Part shown: one piece after another, positions 37,931-48,546 of the stretch | How positions within the stretch are numbered: the first letter of the stretch is position 1 | Layout of the letters: every line of letters begins with the position of its first letter | Source: Paraferrimonas sp. SM1919 | Lineage (GTDB): Bacteria; Pseudomonadota; Gammaproteobacteria; Enterobacterales; Shewanellaceae | Length of the DNA: 64,000 nt | NCBI RefSeq assembly: GCF_010993985.1 | Contig: NZ_WINH01000008.1 | Location: 62,001-126,000, forward strand | Direction: 5' to 3' | Notes under the pieces: generated by a model | Told to the model about the DNA's origin: nothing | What the model saw: the letters and a program-made list of their open reading frames with translations, nothing else | The model's database searches: none | Translations under genes and position numbers: made by a program

Positions 37931-38675
37931 ATACCAAGGCGAGCCGCTACAGGTTATCTATGAAGACGAACAGTTGATTGCTATTAATAAGCCCGCGGGT
38001 TTATTAGTACATCGTACCTATCTGGCAAGAAAGGAAAAATACTTCGCGATGCAAATTTTACGGGATCAAATTGGTCAGCATGTGTTCCCTGTGCATCGTC
38101 TGGATAAGCCCACTTCTGGGGTACTACTGTTTACTAAGTCTTCCGAATCGGCCCGTAAGATGAATGAACTCTTCAGTGAGCGAGAAACCGATAAACAGTA
38201 CCTAGCCATCGTCCGTGGCTGGGTCAAAGAGGCGGGAACGTTAGATTACCCTTTAAAGGAAGAGCTCGATAAAATTGTTGACAAAAAGGCCGATCAAGAT
38301 AAAGAAGCCCAAGAGGCGCAAACCAGTTATCAGCCTTTGGCCCAAATTGAATTGCCCTATTCGACCGGGCGCTATCCAACCTCTCGCTTTTGTTTGCTGA
38401 AGTTGATTCCACATACTGGCAGAAAGCATCAGTTGCGTCGCCATATGGCCCATCTTCGTCATCCAATTATTGGTGATACTACCCATGGGGATGGTAAACA
38501 AAATCAACTATTTAGGAGGGATTTAGGCTCCCAGCAGTTGCTGCTGCATGCCAAGTCACTCAGTTTTAAACACCCCTATACGGGCGAACAGTTAAAACTA
38601 GAGGCACCAATCGACGCTGAGTTTACTCGCCTATTTGATGAGTTTGGTTGGGATTTGAAGTTAGCCGAAGGCTAA
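37923..38675 (+). CDS. truC: tRNA pseudouridine(65) synthase TruC
   Basis: 250 residues from ATG 37923, chosen because GAGG lies six bases upstream; ATG 37911 is an alternative. The RluA-type catalytic motif HRLDKPTSGVLLF contains the catalytic aspartate; DQIGQHVFPVHRL, TGRYPTSRFCLL and HTGRKHQLRRHMAHLRHPII are conserved. It isomerises U65 in several tRNAs. The last codons lie within a mini-palindrome that begins the downstream repeat array. Confidence 0.94.
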   Translation: MAEYQGEPLQVIYEDEQLIAINKPAGLLVHRTYLARKEKYFAMQILRDQIGQHVFPVHRLDKPTSGVLLFTKSSESARKMNELFSERETDKQYLAIVRGWVKEAGTLDYPLKEELDKIVDKKADQDKEAQEAQTSYQPLAQIELPYSTGRYPTSRFCLLKLIPHTGRKHQLRRHMAHLRHPIIGDTTHGDGKQNQLFRRDLGSQQLLLHAKSLSFKHPYTGEQLKLEAPIDAEFTRLFDEFGWDLKLAEG

Positions 38676-38836
38676 CTCAATGGCACGGCGCTTTGCGCCT
38701 ACTGTTAACAGGACGGGCTTTGCCCTACAGGACGCCACTTCGTGGCTACAGCTTTAGTCAGCAGTAGCAAACTTTGTTTGCGTCCAGTAGTCACGTAGTG
38801 ACGTGCAGTAGCGAAGCGTGCTGTAGGCCGAAGGCC
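38661..38836. repeat. Array of mini-palindromes with 3-nt loops (copy 1)
   Basis: Seven short palindromes, each with 4-6-bp arms and a 3-nt loop, are strung together: TTAGCC-GAA-GGCTAA (38661), GGCGC-TTT-GCGCC (38687), GGGC-TTT-GCCC (38715), GCCAC-TTC-GTGGC (38734), GCAAAC-TTT-GTTTGC (38767), GTCAC-GTA-GTGAC (38790), GGCC-GAA-GGCC (38826). Linkers are variants of CAGTAG or CTACAG. The stretch 38709-38803 is an inverted, diverged copy of 63875-63968. It fills the gap between converging truC and glnD and may also stop transcription. Confidence 0.85.
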
Positions 38837-38839
38837 GTG

Positions 38840-41416
38840 CTAATTAGCCTCTAATTCTTGTGCCGATTCACTTAAGTGTTCTAGCATGGCAGTGTGCAAT
38901 TGCAATTGTTGAGACTGGCTGAGGGCTTTACCATCGGCGCTAACCGTGAAAAAGTCTTCTGCCCGTTCACCAATCGTGGTAATTTTCGCGGACTCTAATT
39001 CGAAACCGCACTGATGGAACACCTCACCAATTTTAGCCAACAGGCCTGGCTCATCAAAAGCCATAACCTCTACTAGAGTTGTCGCTGGGTCTTTGGTTTC
39101 GATAAAAGTAACCTTGGTCTCTACACTAAAGTGCTTCATCTGTCTTGGCAGTCTGGGTTGGCTAAATTTAACGGGTTTATCGCTCCCAAGAACCTGTTCC
39201 AGAGACTTTTTAATGCTATTAATACGTGCCGTTTTATTCACTTGAGTGCCATCGGATTCCATAATCACAAAACTGTCTAAAGCAAAGTCATCTTTAGTAC
39301 TAAAAATGATCGCATCATGGACGGTGATATTTTTGGCGCCAAGTTGGCTGACTACGGTAGTAAACAGTTTTGATTTATCAGGGCAGTAAACAAATAACTC
39401 TGTGCCGCCCCTGACTTGATCTTTGGACAGCATGATTAATGGCGCATCATTCTTGTGTTTTAAGATCCCTTCCGTTTGCCAACTGATTTGTCTTGGTTGG
39501 AACTTAATAAAATAGTCAGAAGGAAAACGTTGCCATAGGGTTTCTACCATAGAGGCTTTAAAGCCTTTGCGAGAAAGCTCTTTAAGCGCTTTAGCTTGAT
39601 GTTCAGCAATGCGTTCTTCTAAGTCAATGGCTTGCTGTTGGCCTCTGGCTAATACTCGACTCGTGGAAAAGTAAAGTTCGCGTAATAATGAGCCTTTCCA
39701 GTTATTCCAAAGGGTATCATTGGTTGCACATATATCCGCTACCGTTAAACAATAAAGATAGTCTAAACGACTGGCATCACTGACTTTTAGGGCGAAATTA
39801 TTAACGACATCTGGATCATTAATATCTCGACGTTGAGCCACGGTAGACATTAATAAGTGGTTTTCAACCAACCAAGCGACTAGGCGGCCATCATGCATAT
39901 TTAATTGGTGCTGTTGGCAAAATTCTAGCGCATCTACGGCGCCTAATTCACTGTGATCACCGCCTCGTCCTTTGGCGATGTCATGGAAAATCGCCGCCAA
40001 CACCAATAAGCCACGCTTAGGCAGTTGTAGAATCAGAATTGAGCCTAGTGGAAACTCTTCTTTATGCTCAGGTTTTGAAAAACGCTCAATATTTTGCAAC
40101 AGCCTATTGGTATGTTCATCGACGGTATAAGCGTGAAATAAATCAAACTGCATTTGTCCTTCAATATCACGCCAGGCGGGGAGATAACTGGCCATAATAT
40201 TATACTTATGCATGAGTTTAAATGCGGCAATACCCCGGGGTTCACGGAGTAATTCAATGAACACTTTACGGCAGGCTGGATGATTAACCAACGGCTCGGT
40301 CAAACTGCGTCGAGCTTTTCTTAGTAACCTTAGGGTAGGGGCGTAAACTTCTTGAATATTGGAATTTCTAGCAACTTCTAAGAAAAACTTTAATATGTTT
40401 TCGGGCTTATCAAAGTAGTCTTGTTGACAGACATCTAAATAACGACCAAAGCGTCTAAAGTCAGCATTCATTGGGCTCATGGTGAGTTTAGTCAGTCCAA
40501 GGGTCGCACGCTTAAACAATTGTAATAGCATTTGGTTAAGCTCTATCACTCTTCGAACCGTTCGATAATAGCGCTTCATCATTTGTTCAACGGCCAGTTG
40601 CGTCGAGTTTTTGTAGCCTAATAATTCAGCAACCTGATGTTGCAAATCAAATAATAATCGTTCTTCAGGGCGTCTGACGCAGGAGTGAAGGGCATAGCGA
40701 ACCTGCCATAAAAAGTCTCGACACTCATTGAGTTCGTTCAATTCAGCTTCATCTAAAAAGCCATATTCGACAAGTTCATCGAGACGTCTGGCATCAAAAT
40801 GACGCATGGTCACCCATGTGATGGTCTGAATGTCCCTGAGACCACCAGGGCAGCTTTTTATGTTTGGCTCTAAATCAAATGCGGAGGCTTTTTGGTGGCG
40901 AACTAATTGTTCCTCATACTTTGCTTTGAAGAATGCCTTAGCAGGCCAAAATAGTGGTTCTTTAACTAACTGCTGTAACTGTTCAAATAGCCCTTGGTCA
41001 CCAGTTAGCAGTCGTGCCTCAAGTAAATTCGTCGCAATGGTTACGTCATCTTTCGCTTGTTCATAGGTTTCAGCCAAGGTGCGAGTGCTATGGCCAATAT
41101 TGAGTTTGGCATCCCACATAAAAGTGATGAAATCACTCAGGGCTTGTTGTTGTGGGGGGCTGGGCTCTGTTTTTAATAAAAACAGTAAATCGATATCTGA
41201 TTTAGGGTGCAGCTCACCGCGGCCGTATCCGCCGACCGCTATCAGAGAAATATCCGACTTGTCCAAACCGAAGTGTTGCCACAGTTGAAGCAGCAGTTGA
41301 TCGATTTGGTTTGAACGCTTAAAAACTAATTCACGAACATCAGTACCTGAGGTAAAAAGCTGTAAATCGTCTTTGGCGCTCTTTATCAGGTAGTCCTTTA
41401 CCTCTTGTGCATTCAT
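38840..41416 (-). CDS. glnD: PII uridylyltransferase/uridylyl-removing enzyme GlnD
   Basis: 858 residues; uridylylates PII when glutamine is low and removes UMP when it is high. The nucleotidyltransferase motif is [20 protein letters not shown] (two metal Asp), the HD phosphohydrolase is in [20 protein letters not shown], and two ACT domains end the protein ([30 protein letters not shown]). Sixteen bases separate it from map upstream, so map-glnD are likely cotranscribed. Confidence 0.97.
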   Translation of the reverse strand: MNAQEVKDYLIKSAKDDLQLFTSGTDVRELVFKRSNQIDQLLLQLWQHFGLDKSDISLIAVGGYGRGELHPKSDIDLLFLLKTEPSPPQQQALSDFITFMWDAKLNIGHSTRTLAETYEQAKDDVTIATNLLEARLLTGDQGLFEQLQQLVKEPLFWPAKAFFKAKYEEQLVRHQKASAFDLEPNIKSCPGGLRDIQTITWVTMRHFDARRLDELVEYGFLDEAELNELNECRDFLWQVRYALHSCVRRPEERLLFDLQHQVAELLGYKNSTQLAVEQMMKRYYRTVRRVIELNQMLLQLFKRATLGLTKLTMSPMNADFRRFGRYLDVCQQDYFDKPENILKFFLEVARNSNIQEVYAPTLRLLRKARRSLTEPLVNHPACRKVFIELLREPRGIAAFKLMHKYNIMASYLPAWRDIEGQMQFDLFHAYTVDEHTNRLLQNIERFSKPEHKEEFPLGSILILQLPKRGLLVLAAIFHDIAKGRGGDHSELGAVDALEFCQQHQLNMHDGRLVAWLVENHLLMSTVAQRRDINDPDVVNNFALKVSDASRLDYLYCLTVADICATNDTLWNNWKGSLLRELYFSTSRVLARGQQQAIDLEERIAEHQAKALKELSRKGFKASMVETLWQRFPSDYFIKFQPRQISWQTEGILKHKNDAPLIMLSKDQVRGGTELFVYCPDKSKLFTTVVSQLGAKNITVHDAIIFSTKDDFALDSFVIMESDGTQVNKTARINSIKKSLEQVLGSDKPVKFSQPRLPRQMKHFSVETKVTFIETKDPATTLVEVMAFDEPGLLAKIGEVFHQCGFELESAKITTIGERAEDFFTVSADGKALSQSQQLQLHTAMLEHLSESAQELEAN

Positions 41417-41432
41417 CTACTGCAACATCCTT

Positions 41433-42227
41433 TTATGGGTTAACCATTAAACGTGGGATTGATTCTTCTGCTCGCAGCGTTAACACTTCGACACCATTTT
41501 TAGTGACCAATAGAGTATGTTCCCATTGGGCTGAGTTTTTGCCATCAACAGTGTAAACCGTCCAGTTATCTTCGGCGTCCAGAATCGTTTGAAAACGGCC
41601 AGCATTAATCATAGGCTCGATGGTGAAACACATGCCTTCTTTAAGTACTGTACGATCGCCATTTTTGTAGTGGACAATTTGTGGGTCTTCATGGAATTTT
41701 GCACCAATACCGTGACCACAATAGTCTTTTACAATAGAGTAACGGCCTGACTTTTTAATGAATTTTTGAATTGTGGTACCGATGTCACCTAGGCGGGCGC
41801 CAGGCTTCACTTTCTTCATTGCGAGGTATAAAGATTCCTGGGCGATGCGACATAAACGTTTATCTTCTGGAGAGGCTTCGCCAATAATAAACATTTTAGA
41901 GGTGTCACCATGGTAGCCATCTTTGATCACCGTGATATCAATATTAATGATATCACCGCTTTTCAATTTTTGTTTGGGGTCTGGAATACCGTGACAAACC
42001 ACTTCGTTTACCGAAGTACAGATGGACTTAGGAAAACCACCGTAGTTTAGTGGCGCCGGAATGGCGTCTTGCTGCTTGGTGATATAATCGTGGCAGATAT
42101 CGTTAAGTTCTTCTGTGGTGACGCCTTCTTTGACATATGGGGCAATCATTTCTAGCACTTCAGCAGCCAAGCGCCCAGCAACACGCATTTTTTGAATTTC
42201 TTCAGGAGTCTTAATCGTAATAGCCAT
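41433..42227 (-). CDS. map: Methionine aminopeptidase type I
   Basis: 264 residues; removes the initiator methionine. Metal ligands are visible in IINIDITVIKDGYHGDTSKM (two Asp), DYCGHGIGAKFHEDP (His), FTIEPMINAG (Glu) and QWEHTLLVT (Glu). Matches type Ia length and the HYITKQ/PSPLNYGGFPKSICTSVN-type core. Divergent from rpsB, the universal arrangement in enterics and relatives. Confidence 0.97.
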   Translation of the reverse strand: MAITIKTPEEIQKMRVAGRLAAEVLEMIAPYVKEGVTTEELNDICHDYITKQQDAIPAPLNYGGFPKSICTSVNEVVCHGIPDPKQKLKSGDIINIDITVIKDGYHGDTSKMFIIGEASPEDKRLCRIAQESLYLAMKKVKPGARLGDIGTTIQKFIKKSGRYSIVKDYCGHGIGAKFHEDPQIVHYKNGDRTVLKEGMCFTIEPMINAGRFQTILDAEDNWTVYTVDGKNSAQWEHTLLVTKNGVEVLTLRAEESIPRLMVNP

Positions 42228-42273
42228 ATCAATCTCTTTAAAGTGGCAAAAGCCACTTAATTTTTCATCAAAT

Positions 42274-42492
42274 TTGAATTTAGTGCTAATTCTATGGTAT
42301 AAAGCGCGCCGTTAACAACAGATTAGTTCGGTCTTTTTTAAGTTCCCATTAATTTGCTTGTTAATTTGGTCAACAATTGACCTAAACTAAACCCTAAATC
42401 ACACATGCATCGTCACATTGCTCGGGGTGCCTAACGGTCGAGTTAATGGGATGTATGGACGTTTTAACCCCATACTATTGAGGAAAAAATCA
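42274..42492 (+). promoter_or_regulatory. rpsB promoter and long leader
   Basis: TTGAAT (42274-42279), 18-bp spacer, TATAAA (42298-42303) and a GC-rich discriminator (GCGCGCC) form a good sigma-70 promoter, giving a leader of about 180 nt before rpsB. The leader contains CTCGGGGTGCCTAACGGTCGAG, a small stem with conserved-looking loop; in E. coli S2 autoregulates rpsB-tsf through its leader, so the same control is likely here (inference). Confidence 0.6.
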
Positions 42493-43221
42493 ATGGCTAC
42501 TGTTTCAATGCGCGACATGCTAAAAGCTGGTGTTCACTTCGGTCACCAAACTCGTTACTGGAATCCAAAAATGAAACCTTGGATCTTTGGTGCGCGTAAC
42601 AAGGTTCACATCATCAACCTTGAGCTAACTGTTCCAATGTTCAACGATGCTCTTTCTGTAATTAGCAACGTTGCATCTAAGAAAGGTAAAGTACTTTTCG
42701 TTGGTACTAAGCGTGCTGCATCTGATGCGATCAAAGAATCTGCTCTTTCTTGTGAACAATACTACGTAAACCACCGCTGGTTAGGTGGTATGCTGACTAA
42801 CTGGAAAACTGTTCGTCAGTCAATCAAGCGTCTAAAAGAATTAGAAGCTCAAGCTCAAGATGGTACTTTTGAGAAGCTAACTAAGAAAGAAGCGCTAATG
42901 CGTACTCGTGAAATGGAAAAACTAGAGAACTCTCTAGGCGGTATCAAGAACATGGGCGGTCTACCTGACATTCTGTTCATCGTTGGTGCAGATCACGAGC
43001 ACATTGCTATTAAAGAAGCAAACAACCTAGGTATTCCTGTTGTTGCTGTCGTTGATACTAACTCTAGCCCTGATGGCGTTGACTACATCGTTCCTGGTAA
43101 CGATGACGCGACTCGTTCTATCCAGCTTTACACTAACGCTGTAGCACAAGCTGTTAAAGAAGGTCGTTCACAAGACATCGCTGTACAAGCTGAGCAAGAC
43201 GGCTTCGTAGAAGCAGAATAA
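42493..43221 (+). CDS. rpsB: 30S ribosomal protein S2
   Basis: 242 residues from ATG 42493, behind GAGGAAAAA. Starts [20 protein letters not shown], with [16 protein letters not shown] and [17 protein letters not shown]. Frames from 42418 extend into the leader and are rejected. Very strong codon bias (CTA, GGT, GCT). Confidence 0.98.
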   Translation: MATVSMRDMLKAGVHFGHQTRYWNPKMKPWIFGARNKVHIINLELTVPMFNDALSVISNVASKKGKVLFVGTKRAASDAIKESALSCEQYYVNHRWLGGMLTNWKTVRQSIKRLKELEAQAQDGTFEKLTKKEALMRTREMEKLENSLGGIKNMGGLPDILFIVGADHEHIAIKEANNLGIPVVAVVDTNSSPDGVDYIVPGNDDATRSIQLYTNAVAQAVKEGRSQDIAVQAEQDGFVEAE

Positions 43222-43295
43222 TAAAGACTGATTTATAATCATCTTTATTACTACCAATTTTTTATAAGTTGGTAAGCTAACCAAAATTTGGTTAC

Positions 43296-43319
43296 GGGGG
43301 GGAATGCCCCCCCTTTTTT
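43296..43319 (+). terminator. GC hairpin attenuator between rpsB and tsf
   Basis: Seven G and seven C around AATG, then T6. It lies 35 bp before tsf inside the operon, so it probably acts as a partial terminator that sets the S2:EF-Ts ratio. Confidence 0.8.
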
Positions 43320-43353
43320 GATACTAGAATCAACATATTTTGAGGACTTAACC

Positions 43354-44205
43354 ATGGCAATTACTGCTGCCCTAGTTAAAGAGTTACGCGAGCGCACTGG
43401 CGCTGGCATGATGGATTGTAAAAAAGCCCTAGTTGAAACTAACGGCGACATCGATCTAGCGATTGAAAACATGCGTAAGAGCGGTGCTGCTAAAGCTGCT
43501 AAAAAAGCTGGTAATATTGCTGCTGAAGGCGCTATTCTAGTTAAAGCTGGTGAAGGTTTTACCGCACTACTAGAAGTTAACTGTCAAACTGACTTCGTAG
43601 CGAAAGATGAAAACTTCCTAGGTTTCGCTAACCAAGTACTAGACGCTGCTGCTGCTAACCGCTCTTCAATTGAAGAACTGCAAGCACAATTCGAAGAAAC
43701 TCGTGTTGCTCTAGTTGCTAAAATCGGTGAGAACATCAACGTACGTCGTGTTGCTTACATCGATGGCACTTCTGCTGCTTCTTACCGTCACGGCGACCGT
43801 ATCGGTGTGGTGGTAACGGGTGAAGCTGATGCAGAAACTCTTAAGCACGTTGCAATGCACGTAGCGGCTTCTAAGCCTGACTACCTAAACCCAGAAGATG
43901 TACCAGCTGAGGTTGTAGAGAAAGAGAAAGCAGTTCAAATTGAAATCGCGATGAACGAAGGCAAGCCTGCTGAAATCGCTGAGAAGATGGTTACTGGTCG
44001 TATGAAGAAGTTCACTGGTGAGATTTCTCTTACTGGTCAAGCTTTCATCATGGAACCTAAGAAAACTGTTGGTCAGTTCCTACAAGAAAAAGGTGCTACA
44101 GTTTCTAACTACATTCGCCTAGAAGTAGGTGAAGGTATTGAAAAAGCAGCTGAAGGTGACTTCGCTGCAGAAGTTGCTGCACAAATGGCTGCTTCAAAGG
44201 CTTAA
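43354..44205 (+). CDS. tsf: Elongation factor Ts
   Basis: 283 residues, the same length as in E. coli, from ATG 43354 behind GAGGA; the frame from 43288 was rejected. Starts [19 protein letters not shown] with MDCKKALVE; the [10 protein letters not shown] core is intact. It recharges EF-Tu with GTP. Confidence 0.98.
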   Translation: MAITAALVKELRERTGAGMMDCKKALVETNGDIDLAIENMRKSGAAKAAKKAGNIAAEGAILVKAGEGFTALLEVNCQTDFVAKDENFLGFANQVLDAAAANRSSIEELQAQFEETRVALVAKIGENINVRRVAYIDGTSAASYRHGDRIGVVVTGEADAETLKHVAMHVAASKPDYLNPEDVPAEVVEKEKAVQIEIAMNEGKPAEIAEKMVTGRMKKFTGEISLTGQAFIMEPKKTVGQFLQEKGATVSNYIRLEVGEGIEKAAEGDFAAEVAAQMAASKA

Positions 44206-44229
44206 TAAGCTTTTAATAGTACCAATTAG

Positions 44230-44255
44230 AACCGCGGCCATAGCCGCGGTTTTTT
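44230..44255 (+). terminator. Terminator between tsf and pyrH
   Basis: AACCGCGGC pairs with GCCGCGGTT around CATA, followed by a T run. It lies 20 bp before pyrH, so pyrH may depend on read-through or an own promoter. Confidence 0.88.
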
Positions 44256-44274
44256 CAGATAAAGGCAAGAGATA

Positions 44275-45006
44275 ATGAGCACTAATCCAAAACCAACATT
44301 ACGACGCATTCTATTAAAATTAAGTGGTGAAGCCCTGATGGGTGATGAAGGGTTCGGTATTGATCCTAAAGTCCTAGATCGTATGGCCCAAGAAATCAAA
44401 GAATTGGTTGAGCTTGGTGTCCAAGTCGGGTTAGTGATTGGTGGCGGCAATATCTTCCGTGGTGAAGGTCTAGCGAAAGCGGGTATGAACCGTGTGGTTG
44501 GTGACCATATGGGTATGCTAGCAACCGTTATTAATGGTCTGGCTATGCGTGATGCATTGCATCGTGCTTATGTCAACGCTCGCCTTATGTCAGCATTTCC
44601 ACTAAATGGTGTGTGTGACAGTTATAACTGGGCTGAAGCGATCAGTCTTTTAAAAACAGGTCGTGTAGTAATCTTTTCTGCTGGTACAGGTAACCCCTTC
44701 TTTACAACCGATTCAGCTGCCTGTTTGCGTGGTATCGAAATTGAAGCCGATGCAGTGCTAAAAGGTACGAAAGTTGATGGCGTTTACTCAGATGATCCAA
44801 TGAAAAACCCAGATGCAGTAAAATATGATAACATCAGTTATCAAGACGTACTGGATAATGAGTTAAAAGTAATGGACTTGGCTGCATTTACCTTAGCCCG
44901 TGACCACGAGTTACCTATTAAGGTGTTCAACATGAACAAGCCAGGCGCCCTACGTAAAGTCATTATGGGTGAAGCCGAAGGTACACTAATCAGCAATGCT
45001 GAATAA
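44275..45006 (+). CDS. pyrH: UMP kinase
   Basis: 243 residues; phosphorylates UMP to UDP. Amino-acid-kinase fold with [24 protein letters not shown] and [23 protein letters not shown] activates and UTP inhibits the family. Followed by frr after 29 bp. Confidence 0.97.
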   Translation: MSTNPKPTLRRILLKLSGEALMGDEGFGIDPKVLDRMAQEIKELVELGVQVGLVIGGGNIFRGEGLAKAGMNRVVGDHMGMLATVINGLAMRDALHRAYVNARLMSAFPLNGVCDSYNWAEAISLLKTGRVVIFSAGTGNPFFTTDSAACLRGIEIEADAVLKGTKVDGVYSDDPMKNPDAVKYDNISYQDVLDNELKVMDLAAFTLARDHELPIKVFNMNKPGALRKVIMGEAEGTLISNAE

Positions 45007-45035
45007 GAATTTATTGATATTCAAGGAACTCTAAA

Positions 45036-45593
45036 GTGATTAATGATATTTTAGATGATGCCAAGCAACGTATGGCAAAAACGGTTGAAGCAACCAAAAC
45101 GCAAATGGCTAAAGTACGAACTGGTCGTGCCCATCCAAGCCTATTAAATACTATCATGGTGCCATATTATGGTGCTCCTACGCCCCTTAACCAAGTGGCC
45201 AACGTAGGAACCGAGGATTCTCGTACATTGACGGTACAGGTCTTCGATGCCACTATGATTCAAGCGGTAGAAAAAGCCATCATGACTTCAGATCTTGGTT
45301 TAAATCCGATGTCTGCAGGTACCTTAATCCGTATCCCATTACCGCCATTAACTGAAGAGCGTCGTCGCGATTTTATCAAGATTGTGCGTCAAGAAGCTGA
45401 GAATGGTCGTATTGCTGTACGAAATATCCGCCGTGATGCAAATGGTGACATTAAATCACTGGAAAAAGAGAAAGAGATCAGCGAAGATGACTCTCGCCGT
45501 GGTGAGGATCAAGTTCAAAAAGAAACGGATGCTCACATCAAGGAAATCGATGCAATTTTAGCAACGAAAGAAAGCGAGTTAATGGAAGTTTAA
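45036..45593 (+). CDS. frr: Ribosome recycling factor
   Basis: 185 residues from GTG, AAGGA nine bases upstream. [19 protein letters not shown] and the [17 protein letters not shown] motif are classic; it is a long helical bundle plus a small beta domain that, with EF-G, splits the post-termination ribosome. Confidence 0.97.
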   Translation: MINDILDDAKQRMAKTVEATKTQMAKVRTGRAHPSLLNTIMVPYYGAPTPLNQVANVGTEDSRTLTVQVFDATMIQAVEKAIMTSDLGLNPMSAGTLIRIPLPPLTEERRRDFIKIVRQEAENGRIAVRNIRRDANGDIKSLEKEKEISEDDSRRGEDQVQKETDAHIKEIDAILATKESELMEV

Positions 45594-45616
45594 TTTCATT
45601 TAATTGCTTAATTGAT

Positions 45617-45667
45617 GGCGCCGTAGTGCTAATACCCAATACTGAGGTGTAAGTACACGGCGTTTTT
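45617..45667 (+). terminator. Weak terminator between frr and uppS
   Basis: CGCCGT and ACGGCG bracket a long inner loop and are followed by T5; the stem is short, so termination is likely partial. Confidence 0.4.
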
Positions 45668-45729
45668 GCTAATACTAATTAGTTGTTAAAAGGTTTAAAA
45701 CTAATCAGTATGAAATAGAGGACTTGGAG

Positions 45730-46485
45730 TTGTCAGTTCCAAAAAACGCAAATCATAAAGCGATAATCCCCCCACAACATGTTGCTATTATTATGGATGG
45801 TAATGGTCGTTGGGCTCAGCAAAGATTCAGACCTAGAGTTTTTGGCCACCAAGCAGGCGTTAAAGCTGTTAGACGAGCTGTTAAGGCGGCAATAGAGCAT
45901 GGTGTGAAATCACTGACGTTGTTCGCTTTTTCAAGCGAGAATTGGTCTCGTCCAGAAAATGAAGTTAATCTACTGATGCAGCTATTTATGAAGGTACTGC
46001 AGCGAGAGATTAAATTGCTGGACAAAAATGGTGTAAAGTTAAAAATTATTGGTGATCTCAGTCGTTTTTCTGAGAGCTTACAAACTCAAATTAATAAAGC
46101 AGAGCAACAAACCACCAATAATAATATTTTGACACTTAATGTGGCTGCTAATTATGGCGGGTGCTGGGACATTACCCAATCGGCTCAACAATTAGCCCAA
46201 CAGGTTGCAAAAGGTGAGCTCAAGCCAGAACAAATCACAGAACAAAAAATAGCTCAAAATTTGTGTATGGCAGAACAAGGACCGGTTGATTTATTAATAC
46301 GCACCGGCGGTGATCTACGGATCAGTAATTTTGTATTATGGCAGGCAGCGTATGCTGAATTGTATTTCAGTAAAGAATTATGGCCTGATTTCGATGAAAC
46401 TTGTTTTGAAAACGCAGTTATTGAGTTTTCCTCTCGCCAGAGAAGGTTTGGCAAAACAGGTGAGCAAGTAGAAGCTAATTCTTAA
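45730..46485 (+). CDS. uppS: Undecaprenyl diphosphate synthase
   Basis: 251 residues. Start TTG 45730 is chosen because GAGGA lies seven bases upstream; the frame from TTG 45724 leaves only one base. Cis-prenyl transferase motifs: VAIIMDGNGRWAQQRF, LTLFAFSSENWSRP and LLIRTGGDLRISNFVLWQ. Makes the C55 carrier for peptidoglycan and O-antigen. Confidence 0.96.
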   Translation: MSVPKNANHKAIIPPQHVAIIMDGNGRWAQQRFRPRVFGHQAGVKAVRRAVKAAIEHGVKSLTLFAFSSENWSRPENEVNLLMQLFMKVLQREIKLLDKNGVKLKIIGDLSRFSESLQTQINKAEQQTTNNNILTLNVAANYGGCWDITQSAQQLAQQVAKGELKPEQITEQKIAQNLCMAEQGPVDLLIRTGGDLRISNFVLWQAAYAELYFSKELWPDFDETCFENAVIEFSSRQRRFGKTGEQVEANS

Positions 46486-46496
46486 AAGAGGTTATT

Positions 46497-47354
46497 TTGT
46501 TAAAACAACGTATTATGACTGCGTTGGTTCTATTACCAGCGTTTATGGCACTTATCTTTTTGGCTCCTCAGTGGTTGTTTGTGGCAACCCTATTTGCCAT
46601 ATTCTGTCTTGCGGCGAAGGAGTGGGGCAATCTTATCCAGCCGGGTTGTACGGCCACCCAAATTTCTTTTGTTATTACCCTAGCGCTGTTGATGATTGCG
46701 ACACTTTATTTGGTGCCACTGCAACAGTTTTGGTACAGCGATCAGTTGAATATTACCCTGCAAGCTATCTTGATGCTTGCTGGCTTATGGTGGCTTGTGG
46801 CCATTGTTATGGTGATCACCTATCCAAAAGGTACAGATTACTGGAAAGACAGTCATTTCAGTAAATCTTTATTTGGTCAATTAACCCTTTTCCCAGCATT
46901 TATTGCCTTTGTTATTCTCCATAGTGTGCCGAATAATCAATCAGATTACTTTGGTGGTTGGTTAATCTTAGCGCCCTTATTAATGGTGTGGTTGGCTGAT
47001 ACTGGTGCTTATTTTGTTGGCAAAGCGATGGGCAAGACAAAGTTAATGCCAAAAGTGAGTCCTGGCAAAACAATAGAAGGGTTCGCCGGTGGTTTGCTGT
47101 TTGCTGTTGTTGGTGCAAGTGTTTATGGGCACTATGTGTTGGATGTTGAATGGCCAGTTATGATTTTAATTGCGGTGGTGACCACGGTCATTTCTGCGTT
47201 CGGTGACCTATTAGAAAGTTTATTCAAGCGTAATGCTGGCATTAAAGACTCGGGTAACATTCTGCCTGGTCATGGTGGGGTATTGGATCGTATTGACTCA
47301 ATGACGGCAGCCATCCCGGTATTTGCTCTGTTGTATATTGTGTTAGGTGCTTAA
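46497..47354 (+). CDS. cdsA: Phosphatidate cytidylyltransferase
   Basis: 285 residues from TTG with AAGAGG upstream; the ATG at 46515 is an alternative. Eight or so membrane helices and the CdsA signature near the end ([28 protein letters not shown]). Makes CDP-diacylglycerol for all phospholipids. Confidence 0.96.
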   Translation: MLKQRIMTALVLLPAFMALIFLAPQWLFVATLFAIFCLAAKEWGNLIQPGCTATQISFVITLALLMIATLYLVPLQQFWYSDQLNITLQAILMLAGLWWLVAIVMVITYPKGTDYWKDSHFSKSLFGQLTLFPAFIAFVILHSVPNNQSDYFGGWLILAPLLMVWLADTGAYFVGKAMGKTKLMPKVSPGKTIEGFAGGLLFAVVGASVYGHYVLDVEWPVMILIAVVTTVISAFGDLLESLFKRNAGIKDSGNILPGHGGVLDRIDSMTAAIPVFALLYIVLGA

Positions 47355-47355
47355 T

Positions 47356-48546
47356 ATGCAACGTTTAGCTGTACTGGGTGCCACAGGTTCAATCGGCACA
47401 AATACCCTTGATGTCTTATCTCGGCATCAACACCACTATCAAGTAACCATTTTAGCGGCCTATTCAAATGTCGCTAAAATGCTTGAATTGTGCCTTGTGC
47501 ATAAACCTAAGTATGCCGTATTACTTGCTGCTGGTGCGGCTAAACAACTCTCTGAGCAACTTCCGAGTGCGCTTAATTGTGAAATTATTGATAGCTTGGA
47601 TGGTTTATGCCAATTAATGGCTTCAGACAGTTATGATACGGTGATGTCGGCTATTGTTGGGGCAGCAGGTTTATTGCCAACGATGGCTGCGGTAAAACAG
47701 GGAAAAAAAGTTTTATTGGCAAATAAAGAATCACTGGTCATGTCAGGCGAGTTGTTTATGCAGCAAGCCCAGCAATCGGGAAGCATTATTTTACCAGTTG
47801 ATTCTGAGCATAATGCTATTTTTCAATGTTTACCGGATCAAATTAAAGATAATTTAGGTCACTGTGACCTTAGCTCGGCTGGGGTAGAGCGTATTTTGCT
47901 TACCGGTTCAGGTGGGCCATTCCTCAATCATGATATTAGCGCTTTGTCGCAGGTCACTCCAGAGCAGGCCTGCAAACATCCTAATTGGTCAATGGGTAGG
48001 AAAATTTCCGTAGATTCGGCCACGATGATGAATAAGGGATTGGAATACATTGAAGCGAAGTGGCTGTTTAATGCGTCTGCCGAGCAGATCCAGGTAGTGA
48101 TTCACCCTCAATCAGTAATTCATTCTATGGTGCAGTATAAAGATGGCTCTACCGTCGCTCAGTTAGGGCAGCCTGATATGCGCACCCCGATTGCCCATTG
48201 TTTAGCCCATCCACAAAGAATTGAAGCTGGAGTTGAACCTTTAGATTTTTTTAGAGTCGGACAATTAAGTTTCGTTGAACCTAATTATCAAAGATACCCT
48301 GGTTTGAAGATGGCGATTGACGCTTGTCACCAAGGCCAAAGCTATACAACAGCATTAAATGCTGCGAATGAAGAGGCCGTAGCCGCGTTTCTGGATAAAA
48401 AAATTGGCTTTACTGATATTTATAAGGCAAATGCTGAAGTGTTAAATTTTATGCAACATCAGCCGCTCGATTGTCTCGATGCAATTTTAGAGTGGGACAA
48501 ACAAGCACGTCGTATCGCCCAAGGCATAATTAAAAGGATGCATTAA
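47356..48546 (+). CDS. dxr: 1-deoxy-D-xylulose 5-phosphate reductoisomerase
   Basis: 396 residues from ATG 47356, one base after the cdsA stop; a GTG at 47347 would add three residues. NADPH site [15 protein letters not shown], metal/substrate motif [12 protein letters not shown] and [17 protein letters not shown] are intact. MEP-pathway step to isoprenoids, feeding UppS. Overlaps rseP by one base. Confidence 0.97.
   Translation: MQRLAVLGATGSIGTNTLDVLSRHQHHYQVTILAAYSNVAKMLELCLVHKPKYAVLLAAGAAKQLSEQLPSALNCEIIDSLDGLCQLMASDSYDTVMSAIVGAAGLLPTMAAVKQGKKVLLANKESLVMSGELFMQQAQQSGSIILPVDSEHNAIFQCLPDQIKDNLGHCDLSSAGVERILLTGSGGPFLNHDISALSQVTPEQACKHPNWSMGRKISVDSATMMNKGLEYIEAKWLFNASAEQIQVVIHPQSVIHSMVQYKDGSTVAQLGQPDMRTPIAHCLAHPQRIEAGVEPLDFFRVGQLSFVEPNYQRYPGLKMAIDACHQGQSYTTALNAANEEAVAAFLDKKIGFTDIYKANAEVLNFMQHQPLDCLDAILEWDKQARRIAQGIIKRMH

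Noticed and set aside
38661..38836. CRISPR or tRNA cluster
   Set aside because: The palindromes differ from one another, have no equal spacers, and none folds into a tRNA.
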